A stretch of 53,867 nucleotides of DNA from Gemmatimonadota bacterium (GTDB taxonomy: Bacteria; Latescibacterota; UBA2968): NCBI GenBank assembly GCA_002727195.1, contig PBWH01000007.1:33367-87233 (forward strand), given 5' to 3'. Below, in pieces: positions 8,943 to 18,296 of the stretch. The position numbers and the translations under genes were made by a program. The first letter of the stretch is position 1. Each line of letters begins with the position of its first letter. The notes beneath the pieces were generated by a model. It saw only the letters and a list, made by a program, of their open reading frames with translations, made no database searches and was not told where the DNA came from.

Positions 8943-10583
8943 ATGCCCTCACCAGGAAAACATACCCGAAAGAAGGTGTTTGCCTGCCTGCTTGTGATGT
9001 TCGGCCCGTTCTGTGGCGTCGAGGCCGCAGAACCCGATTACTTGAAGGTCGTTACGAACTATGCGAACGCCCTCCTGACTTACGGCCGAGACAATTACAA
9101 TGTCCGCAGCCCGCTGATCGCGACCACACTGGACCGATCTACGTTCGCGATGATCGAGCGGGATGGTGGGCCCGACATCGCCGGTGTCCGTGGTCGGGAT
9201 CGGGTGTTCGAAGGCGCCAATCCGATGCACGACCAGAATCTGTATCAGATTCTGTATGCTTTGACCGACCTGACGGGAGATTCGACCTATGCCGCCGAAG
9301 CGGATCGCACGTTGAGCTTCTTCCTTGAATGCGCCCCGCATAGCTCGACGGACCTGCTGGCGTGGGGCGAGCACATGGGTTGGGACTTCCACGAAGAGCG
9401 CCGGATTCACAAGGTGGGGGGCAAACTCCACGAGTTCTTCCGGCCCTGGGTATTGTGGGATCGGTGCTACCTGCTCAACCCGAAGGTTTCTTTCCGATTC
9501 GCGAAAGGGGTGTGGGAGAACCAGATCGGGGATCACGAGTCTGGCAACTATGGGAAACACGCAATCTACGACCAGCACGGTCCGATGGTGAACCAGGACG
9601 AGCCGAGACACGCCGGGTTCTACCTGCGCACCTGGGCGAGAGCCTTCCAGGAGACACAGGACGACCGGTATCTCCAGCATCTGTCGGTGGGGACGTGGGC
9701 GTGGGTGTTTGCGGAACGGCGGAACCGGTCGCTCGACGTGGCGATGGAGGCCCTGGTCCGATTCCTCGAGTCGCGGCGTTCTCCCGAATCGGGCGCCATC
9801 CCGGCAGACAGTGCGACACCGATTCAGACCGAGCCGTGGCGCGGTCGAATCGTGCTTCCCGTGGACAACCTCTCTCTGGCCGTGGACCTGGGATGGAGTG
9901 CTGAACGGGTGGAGCCGCTGCTGGCGTCCGACATGCGTCTTACCGCAGCTCGTATCGACTCAGCGTTTCTGAAGATGCGTCACGATCCGGCACGATTGGG
10001 GTTTTTGACGGGTGCCGACGTCTATACGCTCCAGCCGTTCGGGCCTGAAGAGGGTCAGCGATCCGCGCTGTGGTCCGATCGGGCCATTCCCAACCCGTTC
10101 CGCGATCACGGGGCCTGGGTTGTCCGCTCGCACGCGGCGGTGGCCAACATCTGCTACGAGCGGTTCAAGCAGACCGATCTGCGCAAGTATCACGATCTGG
10201 TGATCACGACGGCCCGCCGATACCTGGCCTCGGATCCTGACGTCAGTGGGGTGGGATCGCCCGGATTCCTCCAGTCGATCATCGAGTTGATCGCGGGTGC
10301 GGACGATCCCGTCTACCCGAGGATGATGGCGCAGGTGATCGAGCTGATGCTAAATGCGCACGAGCTGAGCGGTGATCGGGCGTATCTCCAGCGAGCGGAA
10401 CACTTCGCCCGTTGGTCGATCCAGACCTATCTCGGCGACTCGTCTCTACCCAGAGCGTCTCACCGCCACGACCACTACGAGGCTGTCACGGGTGGAGACG
10501 CGTTGATGATGGCGCTGCTTGACCTGTGGACGGTCAAGCAGGGCAGACAGGATGAGGTGGATCTGGTCTGGGTAGACCGGTAG
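8943..10583 (+). CDS. Secreted alpha/alpha-barrel (six-hairpin-like) protein, possible glycosidase or lyase
   Basis: About 546 residues from ATG 8943. A signal peptide (KKVFACLLVMFGPFCGVEAAE) follows directly; an earlier in-frame ATG at 8847 would run through the family G repeat. The mature protein is helix-rich with WGEHMGWDFHEER, HEFFRPW, QHGPMVNQDEPRHAGFYLR and later helical repeats (RYLQHLSVGTWAW, RAYLQRAEHFARWSIQTYL), as in six-hairpin glycosidases and alpha/alpha-toroid polysaccharide lyases. I do not recognise a defined family. Many His/Glu/Asp residues in the first third could form a catalytic site. Likely periplasmic sugar-polymer processing. Confidence 0.6.
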   Translation: MPSPGKHTRKKVFACLLVMFGPFCGVEAAEPDYLKVVTNYANALLTYGRDNYNVRSPLIATTLDRSTFAMIERDGGPDIAGVRGRDRVFEGANPMHDQNLYQILYALTDLTGDSTYAAEADRTLSFFLECAPHSSTDLLAWGEHMGWDFHEERRIHKVGGKLHEFFRPWVLWDRCYLLNPKVSFRFAKGVWENQIGDHESGNYGKHAIYDQHGPMVNQDEPRHAGFYLRTWARAFQETQDDRYLQHLSVGTWAWVFAERRNRSLDVAMEALVRFLESRRSPESGAIPADSATPIQTEPWRGRIVLPVDNLSLAVDLGWSAERVEPLLASDMRLTAARIDSAFLKMRHDPARLGFLTGADVYTLQPFGPEEGQRSALWSDRAIPNPFRDHGAWVVRSHAAVANICYERFKQTDLRKYHDLVITTARRYLASDPDVSGVGSPGFLQSIIELIAGADDPVYPRMMAQVIELMLNAHELSGDRAYLQRAEHFARWSIQTYLGDSSLPRASHRHDHYEAVTGGDALMMALLDLWTVKQGRQDEVDLVWVDR

Positions 10584-10607
10584 CCTCACTCGTCGGAAGC
10601 CCTCCCA

Positions 10608-10633
10608 TCGTAGGAGCCGCCTCCGGAGGTGCG
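10608..10633 (+). repeat. REP-like repeat, family A
   Basis: TCGTAGGAGCCGCCTCCGGA and following bases. Conserved head TCGTAGGAGC with a short CCTCC-GGAGG hairpin. First of two copies between convergent features. Confidence 0.6.
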
Positions 10634-10685
10634 CCCTTGCCTATGCGATTTCGAAACCTGCGCTCTCCGGCCAGGCGTTATTGCT

Positions 10686-10718
10686 GGAAGCTCCCGGCCA
10701 GAGGCCGGTTCTACGATC
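10686..10718 (-). repeat. REP-like repeat, family A
   Basis: Reverse-oriented copy with GGAAGCTC head, hairpin CCGGCC-aga-GGCCGG and TTCTACGA tail. Together with the copy at 10608 it forms a head-to-head pair about 50 bp apart, an arrangement common for REP elements. Confidence 0.65.
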
Positions 10719-10725
10719 AATCATC

Positions 10726-11435
10726 CTACGATTCTGTCGATAGATCCCATTTATCCAGTCGATCCAGCACAGGCTCGAACACACTCAGCGGATACACCAC
10801 GTTGATCAGACTGCGCTCCGTTTCCTCGAGCGTATACTCGAAAGCAACGAGAATCACCGTCTCGCTCCTGGCTACGATGTCCAGGTCTTGCTTGTTCTTC
10901 TCGATCTCGGCATCGCGAATGCGTCGTGGCACGAGCTGGGACCAGGTCAGCTCGAGATGGGCCAGATCCTGATGGACGATGGTCGTGAAGAGGCGTCGCT
11001 CTTCCTGGGTGCCTAGCGGCTCGAGCCGGAAGGGGTAGTAGCAGTGATCAGACGTGAGACCAGCCTGATAATCGGCAAACGTTATTTCGTGTGCGGAGCT
11101 GAAGTTGCACGTAACCTGGGCGTCCTGAAACTCCCTGTGAATGGCCGCGTACGACGCCCCGAGCTCGCGATGAATGCGGCTGATCTGTTTGGATTTTCCG
11201 TCTCCGGCCAGGAGATCCTTAAGCTGACGTCAGGAGCCGACGCCTTGCTCGCGGGCGATCACCGACTGCGCGTCTGCCCGGATAAATGGGATCTTACCCG
11301 ACAGGTTGGGGCCTACTTCGGCCACACGCTCGAGTACATCCGAATCAGCGGACACTGAACGGCCTTAAGGAGTTACTTGGCTTGCTGCTTGAGGTGATCG
11401 AAGCTGACAGGTACGGTGAGGTCTGAATCAGACAT
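10726..11435 (-). pseudogene. FliM/SpoA-like protein with ankyrin-type N-terminal segment, decayed
   Basis: Starts at ATG 11435 (SDSDLTVPVSFDHLKQQAK) and continues as LLKAV. Then an in-frame TAA (11373-11375), a one-base frameshift near 11360 and an in-frame TGA (11230-11232) interrupt it. The N-terminal part resembles the ADAQLVIAREYGFxSWxxLK segment found ahead of ankyrin repeats; the TGA falls where Trp is expected. The second half resembles the FliM middle and C-terminal (SpoA) domains: FADYQAGL, YYPFRLEPL, ELTWSQLVPRR, ETVILVAFEYTLEE, VYPLSVFEPVLDRL. About 45 residues of the FliM middle domain appear deleted. No other flagellar gene is nearby, so a role in the motor switch is doubtful. 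Confidence 0.6.
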
Positions 11436-11544
11436 ACTGAACCCTCTCTCGTAACACGCCCGGGGTCCGGAAGCTCCGGCTGAAAGAAGGCTATATGTGA
11501 TATACTGCGAGGATGGGTGAGGGCCGAAAACACCGAGGCTGCGA

Positions 11545-13812
11545 CTAGAACTCCAGGATGATCGATCCCGATCGAAGCGTTTTCGAGCCTTTATCGAACG
11601 TAGGCTTGTTCGACACGCATTTCTCAACGAATGCCGACAACTCGCCGGACCCGCAGAGACACATCCACGCGACGCAACGCCCCTCTGCCCGCAACTCTCG
11701 ATCGGTGAGGACCTCCGTCATCAGCATGAGAGGCTGGCTACACCACAACGCGATGCATCCGGATCCCTTGCGACCGAATGCCCAGTGATCACGAATCTCG
11801 GATTTGCCGAACACATCGGACGGCCAGTGAGCGTGGGTGAAGGGGATCGGGTGATCTTCGGGCGTGTCGAAGATCTGGGCGACGATCGGACCCTTCTGGA
11901 TGGTGCGTGGTAGATGGCCGTTTCCATACCAGAATCCTGGTCTGGAGCCGCTGAGGTCGAACGTGGCACCGGGATGGTTTACGAAGACGTGGCAGTCGCG
12001 GCCCAGCGTGGCGTGCCATATGTGCTGTTGATAGCCCTGCCGGCCCGGGATCAGACTCTTCGCGTCGTACGGTGGATCGACCTCGCTCTTTGGCTTTTGC
12101 CAGCTGGCCGGGATCTGGAGGGAGGTCAGCTGGTAGTCAGCTGTCTTCTCGATCGAAATCTCGACGCTCGCCTCGCTGTAGGTCTTGCTGACGGGAGCCG
12201 ACATCGTGCTCTCTAGGTCCGACGGGGGCGTGTATCCATCCGACGCACCGAGGAAGGAGATCCAGTCGTTCCACGCCTCTACCGCGTGCGGAGTCGTGTA
12301 AGCCAGCATGGCCTGGGTGCCAGACGCATCGGGGGTCAGCACGTTTCGATAGACGCGGCCTTGTGGACCGACTGTGACTCCATCAAAGGCGTGTTCGGCG
12401 ATGAGAGTGTAGAGCCGATCGATCAGGGCGGCGGCTTTGGACGACATCGCGTCGTCGCGGGCGTAGTCCACGACGTTCAGGAGTGCCCCGACCGTCAGGG
12501 GGATGTAGGTGCTACTCAGGAATTCGTGAAATCCTTCTTCCGTTTTGCGGTCGAGCCAGGCGGAGATGCGTTCACGGCCGATTTGCGCTTGCTCGGCACT
12601 GGTGCGATCACAATTGGTGAACGTTTCATCCGAGAACAGGTCTCCCGCGATCATCTGACAGCCGTGGAACAGGAGGGAGTGGTTCTCGCTGTCGAAGCAG
12701 AGCGCATCGTTTCCGGGTTCATCGTGCCAGTAGCGGAACCCGACGGCGGTTCGTTTGATGCGGGCGCGTTCGTCTTCCGTCAGGGTCGTTCCGTTGTAGA
12801 GACGGAGGAGGGCTGACAGTGGGAAATCGGCACAGTCCGGTCTGTCGTCGATCCAGTTGCAGGCGTCTTCGATGATCGCGGTATCGGTTTCTCCACGTTG
12901 CCCGAGGCTGTGACGGGCCAGAACGTTCATGATGCCGCCCCGTCCGCTTCCTGTCTTCGCGGCGAGACCTTCGATGTAGGCCTGACGTGCACCATCCACG
13001 CTGTCTGACATCGTCACGGCAATCGGTCGGGATGCCGGGCGCTCCAGTTTACGAACCAGGAACTGCCCCTCGACTTCGACCGAGATATCGGCCTGCCAGG
13101 CATTGTCCGGAAACGGGTGTTGGGACCCGTCGGTCCACGTTTGTTTCCCGTCACGTGCAGAGACAATCGCATCGGCGGGTGGATCCGCGTGCGCCGAAAG
13201 CTGTCCGTCCGGGTCGACTCTCAGGCTGTCGATCCAGGAGATCGCGTCGTGGAAAGAGCCGTTGAGTGCGGCGGATCCGGGAACTGCGACCGTGCAGTCA
13301 GCGTGCTCGTGTAGTCGAAGGCCGATCAGGAAGCGTGAGTCACGGATGCCCAGCGCCTGGACTCGCGTTTGCAGCACGTTCGTCCCTTCCTGCAGATCGA
13401 GCGCGACCTCGACCGGATCCGGGTACATGTAGCGTGTGCCCATATTTCGGACGACGAGATCTCCATTCAACCAGAGATCGCCAACACCGCACGACCAGAA
13501 CGTCGCCTTACGTTCGCCGGCCTGTTGGGCGTCCAGATGGGTCGCGGCGTAGAAGTTCAGGACCGAGAGGTTGTGCCAGAAGCCGCTCTGCTCGACGAAG
13601 ATGTTTTGTCCGGGATCGTAGAAGGTCCATGCTTCTCCGGTCGGGCCGGGTTGGCCGAAGTGACGCTCCGGTGGCGCAGGGCCTTCCGGGTCGACGTGAG
13701 GGAACTTGCGGAGTTGCCGCTCAGGGAGCGGAGGACCCTCGTAAGGTGATTCGCTGACCGGTGTGACGAGCCAGTGGCGGATGTAGCCGGACGGGTGGGG
13801 AGAAAAGGACAT
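11545..13812 (-). CDS. Large toroid-type protein, putative polysaccharide-processing
   Basis: 755 residues, no signal peptide (starts MSFSPHPSGYIRHWLVT). The first 200 residues look like a beta-sandwich (WTFYDPGQNIFVEQSGFW, NLQTR-type strands). The middle third is helical with SENHSLLFHGCQMIAGDLF and GFHEFLSSTYIPLTVGALLNVVDYARDDAM. The C-terminal third is beta-rich. The helical part aligns by eye with the protein at 47665-49467 (TENHWLMFYAGNLLAAERW; HHEYDSTGYHIEHMTPLIGVYEHTRND split over two stretches), so the two are paralogues. The alpha/alpha toroid plus beta-sandwich layout is that of heparinase/alginate-lyase-like enzymes, but I cannot name the family. Probably transcribed with the MDR dehydrogenase 63 bp upstream. 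Confidence 0.7.
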   Translation of the reverse strand: MSFSPHPSGYIRHWLVTPVSESPYEGPPLPERQLRKFPHVDPEGPAPPERHFGQPGPTGEAWTFYDPGQNIFVEQSGFWHNLSVLNFYAATHLDAQQAGERKATFWSCGVGDLWLNGDLVVRNMGTRYMYPDPVEVALDLQEGTNVLQTRVQALGIRDSRFLIGLRLHEHADCTVAVPGSAALNGSFHDAISWIDSLRVDPDGQLSAHADPPADAIVSARDGKQTWTDGSQHPFPDNAWQADISVEVEGQFLVRKLERPASRPIAVTMSDSVDGARQAYIEGLAAKTGSGRGGIMNVLARHSLGQRGETDTAIIEDACNWIDDRPDCADFPLSALLRLYNGTTLTEDERARIKRTAVGFRYWHDEPGNDALCFDSENHSLLFHGCQMIAGDLFSDETFTNCDRTSAEQAQIGRERISAWLDRKTEEGFHEFLSSTYIPLTVGALLNVVDYARDDAMSSKAAALIDRLYTLIAEHAFDGVTVGPQGRVYRNVLTPDASGTQAMLAYTTPHAVEAWNDWISFLGASDGYTPPSDLESTMSAPVSKTYSEASVEISIEKTADYQLTSLQIPASWQKPKSEVDPPYDAKSLIPGRQGYQQHIWHATLGRDCHVFVNHPGATFDLSGSRPGFWYGNGHLPRTIQKGPIVAQIFDTPEDHPIPFTHAHWPSDVFGKSEIRDHWAFGRKGSGCIALWCSQPLMLMTEVLTDRELRAEGRCVAWMCLCGSGELSAFVEKCVSNKPTFDKGSKTLRSGSIILEF

Positions 13813-13875
13813 TGTTTTGCCATATTGGATCAGGTGGATGGTTCCGATGCCTGAAGGATGCTCCGAGGGTGCCGT

Positions 13876-14841
13876 CTATGTCCAGTCGAAAACGACTGTC
13901 GGGCACTCGCACTTCTGGTGGAGGAGAGACTGGTAGGCGTCCTGGGCGGATGATGGCTCACTGAGGAGTCCGAGGCCGTTCACGCGTACCCGACCGGCGG
14001 CCAGCCAGTCCATGGCCGTCTCGAAATGGTGGAAGATGTTGCGTTGACGGAAGTCCTCGGGATGGCGCGGGAGCTGCCACTCCCAGCCGCTGCGGACTGT
14101 CACGTAGTTGAAGAAGACCGTGTGCAGCAGGTCGTGGGCATAGCGCTTCGTTCGCCGTGCCCAGGGGGCGCCAACCAGGACCACCTCACCCAGTTTGCGA
14201 ACGACCTTGGCGCCGTCGAGCACGGCGGCCTCGTGACCCGAGCAGTCCAGGAGCAGGGCGACATTTCCCGCTTCGGAGACGTCGGCCACGTGTGCGGCTA
14301 CTTCCTGGATACCCAACCGGGTCGCTAGTTCTCGACGCTGGTCGTCAGGATCGCAACCGATCACGGTGTAGCCGTTCGCGTTGAAGTTCTGGGCACCGAG
14401 GTTGCCCACAGGGCCCAGTCCGGTGACCACGACGACATCCGGTGGACGGGCGGTTGTCGTGACAAGGGTGGTCATCGAGACGCCCATCAGGCGGGCATAG
14501 ACGGCGACTTTGGCGTCGAGACCATCCGGCACGGGGAGCGAGGTCTCTATGTCCGAGATCTGGTAGCTCGCGTGTTTGCCCATACAGTAGCGAAGGTCGC
14601 CAGGACTCACGCCTTCTACGTCGGCGCCCACGTGTTCGACTCGAAAGACGGCGGAGTAGCCTGGCGTCTTGGGGAACTTGTCGGACAGATAGGAACCGTT
14701 GAGTTCTGTACCCGGGCTCACCAGCGTCGTGACGGTCGGGCCGGCGACCTGGTTGGGGGCAAGGTCGAGGGATTCGGTGCGCGAGACGAGCTCGGCCGTT
14801 TCACGAGCCGTATACGTGATTTGCTGAATGTCGATGTTCAT
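13876..14841 (-). CDS. Zinc-less MDR family dehydrogenase
   Basis: 321-residue medium-chain dehydrogenase. The N-terminal GroES-like domain (VSPGTELNGSYL, PGYSAVFRVEHVG) lacks the CxxxxH zinc ligands and the four-cysteine structural lobe. The Rossmann fold has VVVTGLGPVGNLGAQNF (about residues 139-155) followed by GCDPDDQRRELA, suggesting NAD(P) binding. It resembles the threonine/bacteriochlorophyllide dehydrogenase-like branch. Upstream of the 755-residue toroid protein on the same strand, so it may oxidise or reduce a sugar derived from that protein's substrate; this is inference from neighbourhood only. Confidence 0.85.
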   Translation of the reverse strand: MNIDIQQITYTARETAELVSRTESLDLAPNQVAGPTVTTLVSPGTELNGSYLSDKFPKTPGYSAVFRVEHVGADVEGVSPGDLRYCMGKHASYQISDIETSLPVPDGLDAKVAVYARLMGVSMTTLVTTTARPPDVVVVTGLGPVGNLGAQNFNANGYTVIGCDPDDQRRELATRLGIQEVAAHVADVSEAGNVALLLDCSGHEAAVLDGAKVVRKLGEVVLVGAPWARRTKRYAHDLLHTVFFNYVTVRSGWEWQLPRHPEDFRQRNIFHHFETAMDWLAAGRVRVNGLGLLSEPSSAQDAYQSLLHQKCECPTVVFDWT

Positions 14842-15011
14842 AAGGTCAGTGACTTCGGGTGATTGGTGTGGGCGCCGGCTCCGGCGGCGATGTGACTCGT
14901 GTTGCCTGGATATATTCGCGGGAAATCACGTTCGTGCCGAGTTCTCGATACGCCCACACGTTGTGCGGGCTACTCGAACACACGGCGTGGATTCCCACTC
15001 TCTGAGAATGG
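14842..15011. other. Intergenic, nothing recognised
   Basis: Region between two minus-strand units. It must hold the promoter of the 13876-14841 gene, but no clear -35/-10 pair, repeat copy or terminator with a T-tract was seen. Confidence 0.4.
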
Positions 15012-17276
15012 CTAGTTCAGGATGCGACGGAGCCAGCGTTTGGCAGTGCCTTCGTGACGCTTGACGAGCATGACGGACGATTCGGCATAGCGGCCGACAC
15101 GATCCGGGATCTCGCCGAACAGGAGCTGCTGAAACAGGCCCGTCTTGGCGGCGCCGAGTACGACGAGGTCGTAGTCCGAGGCAGTTTTGATGATCCCGTT
15201 GGCCACCGAGTCCGACCGGATGGCGCGGAACTCGACATCCCCAAGGTCGACGTGTCGGAGCGTGCGACTCATCCAGCGTTCGGCCTCCTCCTCCTGAGTG
15301 CGATCGGCGTCGGGCGGGATCACGTAGCAGGCGGTGACCTGCGCACCAGTGGCCTTGACGATCGGCTCCAGCAGTTCGGCCGCGAATTCGGCGTGTGGGC
15401 CCCCGGCTGTGGGCAACAAAATCCGCTCGAACTTGCCCTCACCGCGAATTTTGACGACCCCGATATCGCTGTTCGACCGGTGGACCGTTCGGTCGACGAC
15501 TTCGCCGAAAATCCGTTCGCTCGTCGACGTGTATCCCTTCCATCCCATAAGGATCAGGTCCGTGCGGTCCTGGTCCGCCGCCGACAGGATCCCCTCCTCG
15601 ACGCGATGGGCGACGCGAACGTCCGTGCTGAGCGGACACCCCATCGATTCGGCATACGCTCGCGCGACGTCGATGTTCGGCATCTGGCGCTCGACATACT
15701 TGAGCCCCTCGTGGATCGGGAGCTGGATCGGCACTTTGACGACGGCAGTGGCCACGACATCTCCATTCCGGTCCTGGGCTACCGGGCCGGCGAGGTCGAG
15801 GAGCTGCTGCACAGTCGCCGGGTTCGCAACCGGTACGAGAACGCGATAGGCGGACTGCGGTAGGGGGGTGACGGCCTCGATGACGTCCGGTGGCCGCTTT
15901 TCCGCCTTCTGGAAGTAGGTGGTGTAGGCGATCAAACCAAGGGCGATCCATCCAATTGCAACGAACCACGAAATGGGATCGAAATTGAACTGGTAGATGG
16001 CCAGGGCCATGTTGATGACCGCCGCCGCCAGCGGGACATACGGGAACAGGGGTACGCGGTAGGCTGTCGCCCCGTTGGCCGGGAGTTTGCGACGCAGGAC
16101 CACCAGAGCGAGGTTCACGAGGGTGAACGTCAGCAGGAACATCAGGCTGGCCGCAGAGCCGACGATCTCGATCGGCAGCGCCAAAGCGACGGCGAGTAGG
16201 ATCACGCCGGTGAGGACGATCGCAACGTGTGGCGTCCGGCGGGTGGGGTGGATCGTGGCAACGCTCTCGGGCAGCCAGCGATCCCGGCCCATCGAGAAGG
16301 CTACACGACTCGACGCTAGTACGGTCGCGTTCAGCGCGGACATCGTGGACAGTAGACCGCCGAACACGATCGTGGCGACGCCAAAGGACGGCATGAAACT
16401 GTCGGCCGCGAGGACGATGGCAGTCTCGCCGTTTTCACCCAGGAACTTCCACGTCTCGATGCCTTCCGGGTGGACGGCGCCCAACGCGACGAACAAGATC
16501 AACAGATAGACGACGATCGTGACGCCCAGTGAGATGAACGTCGCTTTAGGGATGTTCTTCTCGGGTTCCTTGATCTCTTCAGCGACCGTGGCGATCAGGT
16601 CGTAGCCCTCGAAGGCAATGAAGGTCAGGCCCATGGCGATGGTGATCCCGGCGAAGCCGTTCGGCAGGAAGGGCGTAAAGTTGGCGGCCGCCGCCTCGGG
16701 CTCGTTACCGATCTGTACGAGCCCGTAGTAGATAAAGACCATCAGGACTAGGATTTTGGCGATCGTGATGACGTTCTCGGCTTTGCCTGTGACCTCAGCG
16801 CCGCGTGCGTTCAACCAGACAAAGAATGCGCAGATGAGGACCGTAATCAGGATGCCACCGGCCTGGTCGCCGATGAATGCGGACACAGCGTGGCCGAAGG
16901 CCGGGAAGTATTTGTGGAAGAACTCCCAGAAGTAGCTCGAGAATCCGAGCGCATACAGGCTGCATGCGATGGTGTAGGCGAACCACAACATCCATCCGGA
17001 GAGGAACCCGATCGGGCCGGGGAAAGCGCGTTTGACGAAGGAGTATCCGCCACCGGCTTCGGGGATGGACGATGAGAGTTCGGCGTAGGCGAACGCCGTC
17101 AGCAGGGTCACGACGCCGTTGAGCGCGAAGGCGAGGATGGCGGCAGGACCCGCTTCACCCGCCGCGATGCCGGTCAGGACGAAGATCCCGGCGCCGATCA
17201 TCGCTCCGATCCCGATCATCGATGCATCGAACAGACCGAGGTCTCGGGCGAATGTGACTCTATTGTTGTCAGCCAT
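15012..17276 (-). CDS. APC-family amino acid permease fused to two universal stress protein domains
   Basis: 754 residues. Residues 1 to about 460 form a 12-helix APC permease (MIGIGAMIGAGIFVLTGIAA is the substrate-site TM1; PEAGGGYSFVKRAFPGPIGF and FIAFEGYDLIATVAEEIKEP are typical). Two tandem USP domains follow, at about 485-615 and 615-754. Both end in nucleotide-loop-like segments (LMGWKGYTSTSERIFGEV and LGAAKTGLFQQLLFGEIPD). Such fusions are known; the USP modules probably sense ATP or stress and gate transport. The start overlaps by eight bases the end of the lipoprotein-kinase pseudogene, implying coupled expression. Substrate is likely a cationic or neutral amino acid or amine. Confidence 0.92.
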   Translation of the reverse strand: MADNNRVTFARDLGLFDASMIGIGAMIGAGIFVLTGIAAGEAGPAAILAFALNGVVTLLTAFAYAELSSSIPEAGGGYSFVKRAFPGPIGFLSGWMLWFAYTIACSLYALGFSSYFWEFFHKYFPAFGHAVSAFIGDQAGGILITVLICAFFVWLNARGAEVTGKAENVITIAKILVLMVFIYYGLVQIGNEPEAAAANFTPFLPNGFAGITIAMGLTFIAFEGYDLIATVAEEIKEPEKNIPKATFISLGVTIVVYLLILFVALGAVHPEGIETWKFLGENGETAIVLAADSFMPSFGVATIVFGGLLSTMSALNATVLASSRVAFSMGRDRWLPESVATIHPTRRTPHVAIVLTGVILLAVALALPIEIVGSAASLMFLLTFTLVNLALVVLRRKLPANGATAYRVPLFPYVPLAAAVINMALAIYQFNFDPISWFVAIGWIALGLIAYTTYFQKAEKRPPDVIEAVTPLPQSAYRVLVPVANPATVQQLLDLAGPVAQDRNGDVVATAVVKVPIQLPIHEGLKYVERQMPNIDVARAYAESMGCPLSTDVRVAHRVEEGILSAADQDRTDLILMGWKGYTSTSERIFGEVVDRTVHRSNSDIGVVKIRGEGKFERILLPTAGGPHAEFAAELLEPIVKATGAQVTACYVIPPDADRTQEEEAERWMSRTLRHVDLGDVEFRAIRSDSVANGIIKTASDYDLVVLGAAKTGLFQQLLFGEIPDRVGRYAESSVMLVKRHEGTAKRWLRRILN

Positions 17277-18186
17277 GGGATGTGACGGTGGAGATCAGGT
17301 GGATCAAAGGCGACCACGGTCCCTGAGTAGAGGGGATCCGATACGAGGTCGGCTTTTTGTCACGGTAGCGGATGATGATGCTCCAGTTTTCGAGGAACTG
17401 CCCGATGGTCGCTTCCTGCAGGTGTGGTGACAGCGCCTCGCGGAATGCCTCGGGGGGAAGCGATCTGTACCGTGCATACAGGACGCCAATGGCCGCAGGA
17501 TCCTGAATGGTGCGCATCCGTCGATACCACGTCCACTCAAGTTCGAACTGAAATGTCCGGTTATGTTCGATCGCGAACAACTTGTTTATGTAAGTCCCGG
17601 ATCATCCAGTTACTGAGGTGACGGTCGGCGTTCCCGATGACGGTATCGAAAAAATCAGGAGATCGGGTTTTTCGGCGCTCTTGAGTTCCAGGTTTTCCGC
17701 GGTTCTGGCCGTGTTGACGAAGTACTTGATGACGCCGCTGACGGTGGAGCTATCGGGAAGGGTCAGGTCACGGATCAACGTGATCGGCAAGAGATGAATC
17801 CTGAGGAGGTCGTCGATGGCATAGGCTGCCAACTCGTTTCGGATTGGACAGGGGGAATCCGATCCAGCGACCTTGAAGAAGCCCTGGATGCTGTGGTCGA
17901 AGGTGAGTAGGTAGTTGGTCATGATCCCCTTGTAGCCCCACCGCTCGGTGTTCACGGGCTCCGAATGCAGAAGTCTCTCGAGATCGACGAGAATTGAGTC
18001 CGCTCGATCATACTGCTCGAGCTTGATGCACTCCCACGCCGCTTCCTGCAACCGGTGTTCGCCCAGGTAGAGCGCGAGCTGCTCCTGATTTCCCGGCAGT
18101 TCGGTCGTAAACGCCGGCGTCTGCGAGTCTGGACATGCCGTCAGCCCGAGGGAAACAAGCAGAGGAGCGAGCGCCGCGGTATGCAT
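17269..18186 (-). pseudogene. Frameshifted lipoprotein kinase of HipA/FAM20-like fold
   Basis: Starts with a lipoprotein signal (MHTAALAPLLVSLGLTAC, acyl Cys18). It continues with GIMTNYL and GFFKVAG (candidate ATP Lys), RNELAAYAIDDLLRIHLLPIT, and then loses frame in a T6 run near 17645. The other frame supplies DTVIGNADRHLSNWMIRD, the GNxDRHxxN catalytic loop of HipA/FAM20C-like kinases. A second shift near 17590 leads to KLFAIEHNRTFQF (metal-site region, Glu where Asp is usual) and a helical tail ending at 17269. Joined length is about 300 residues. A lipid-anchored kinase would act outside the cytoplasm. It overlaps the APC-USP permease start. The T6 lesion could be an assembly error. Confidence 0.7.
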
Positions 18187-18296
18187 CTGATCTCAGGCGA
18201 CGGATCGCCTTCGGCGCAACAAGAGAGAGTCGGCACCACAACCGTGTGTGCTCAACCATCGCGATAGTTGCCCTGACGGGATTCCACTTCGAGATG

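Noticed and set aside
10726-11435. Evidence of a flagellar locus
   Set aside because: Only a single decayed SpoA/FliM-like gene with a non-FliM N-terminus is present; no fli, flg, flh, mot or che genes surround it.
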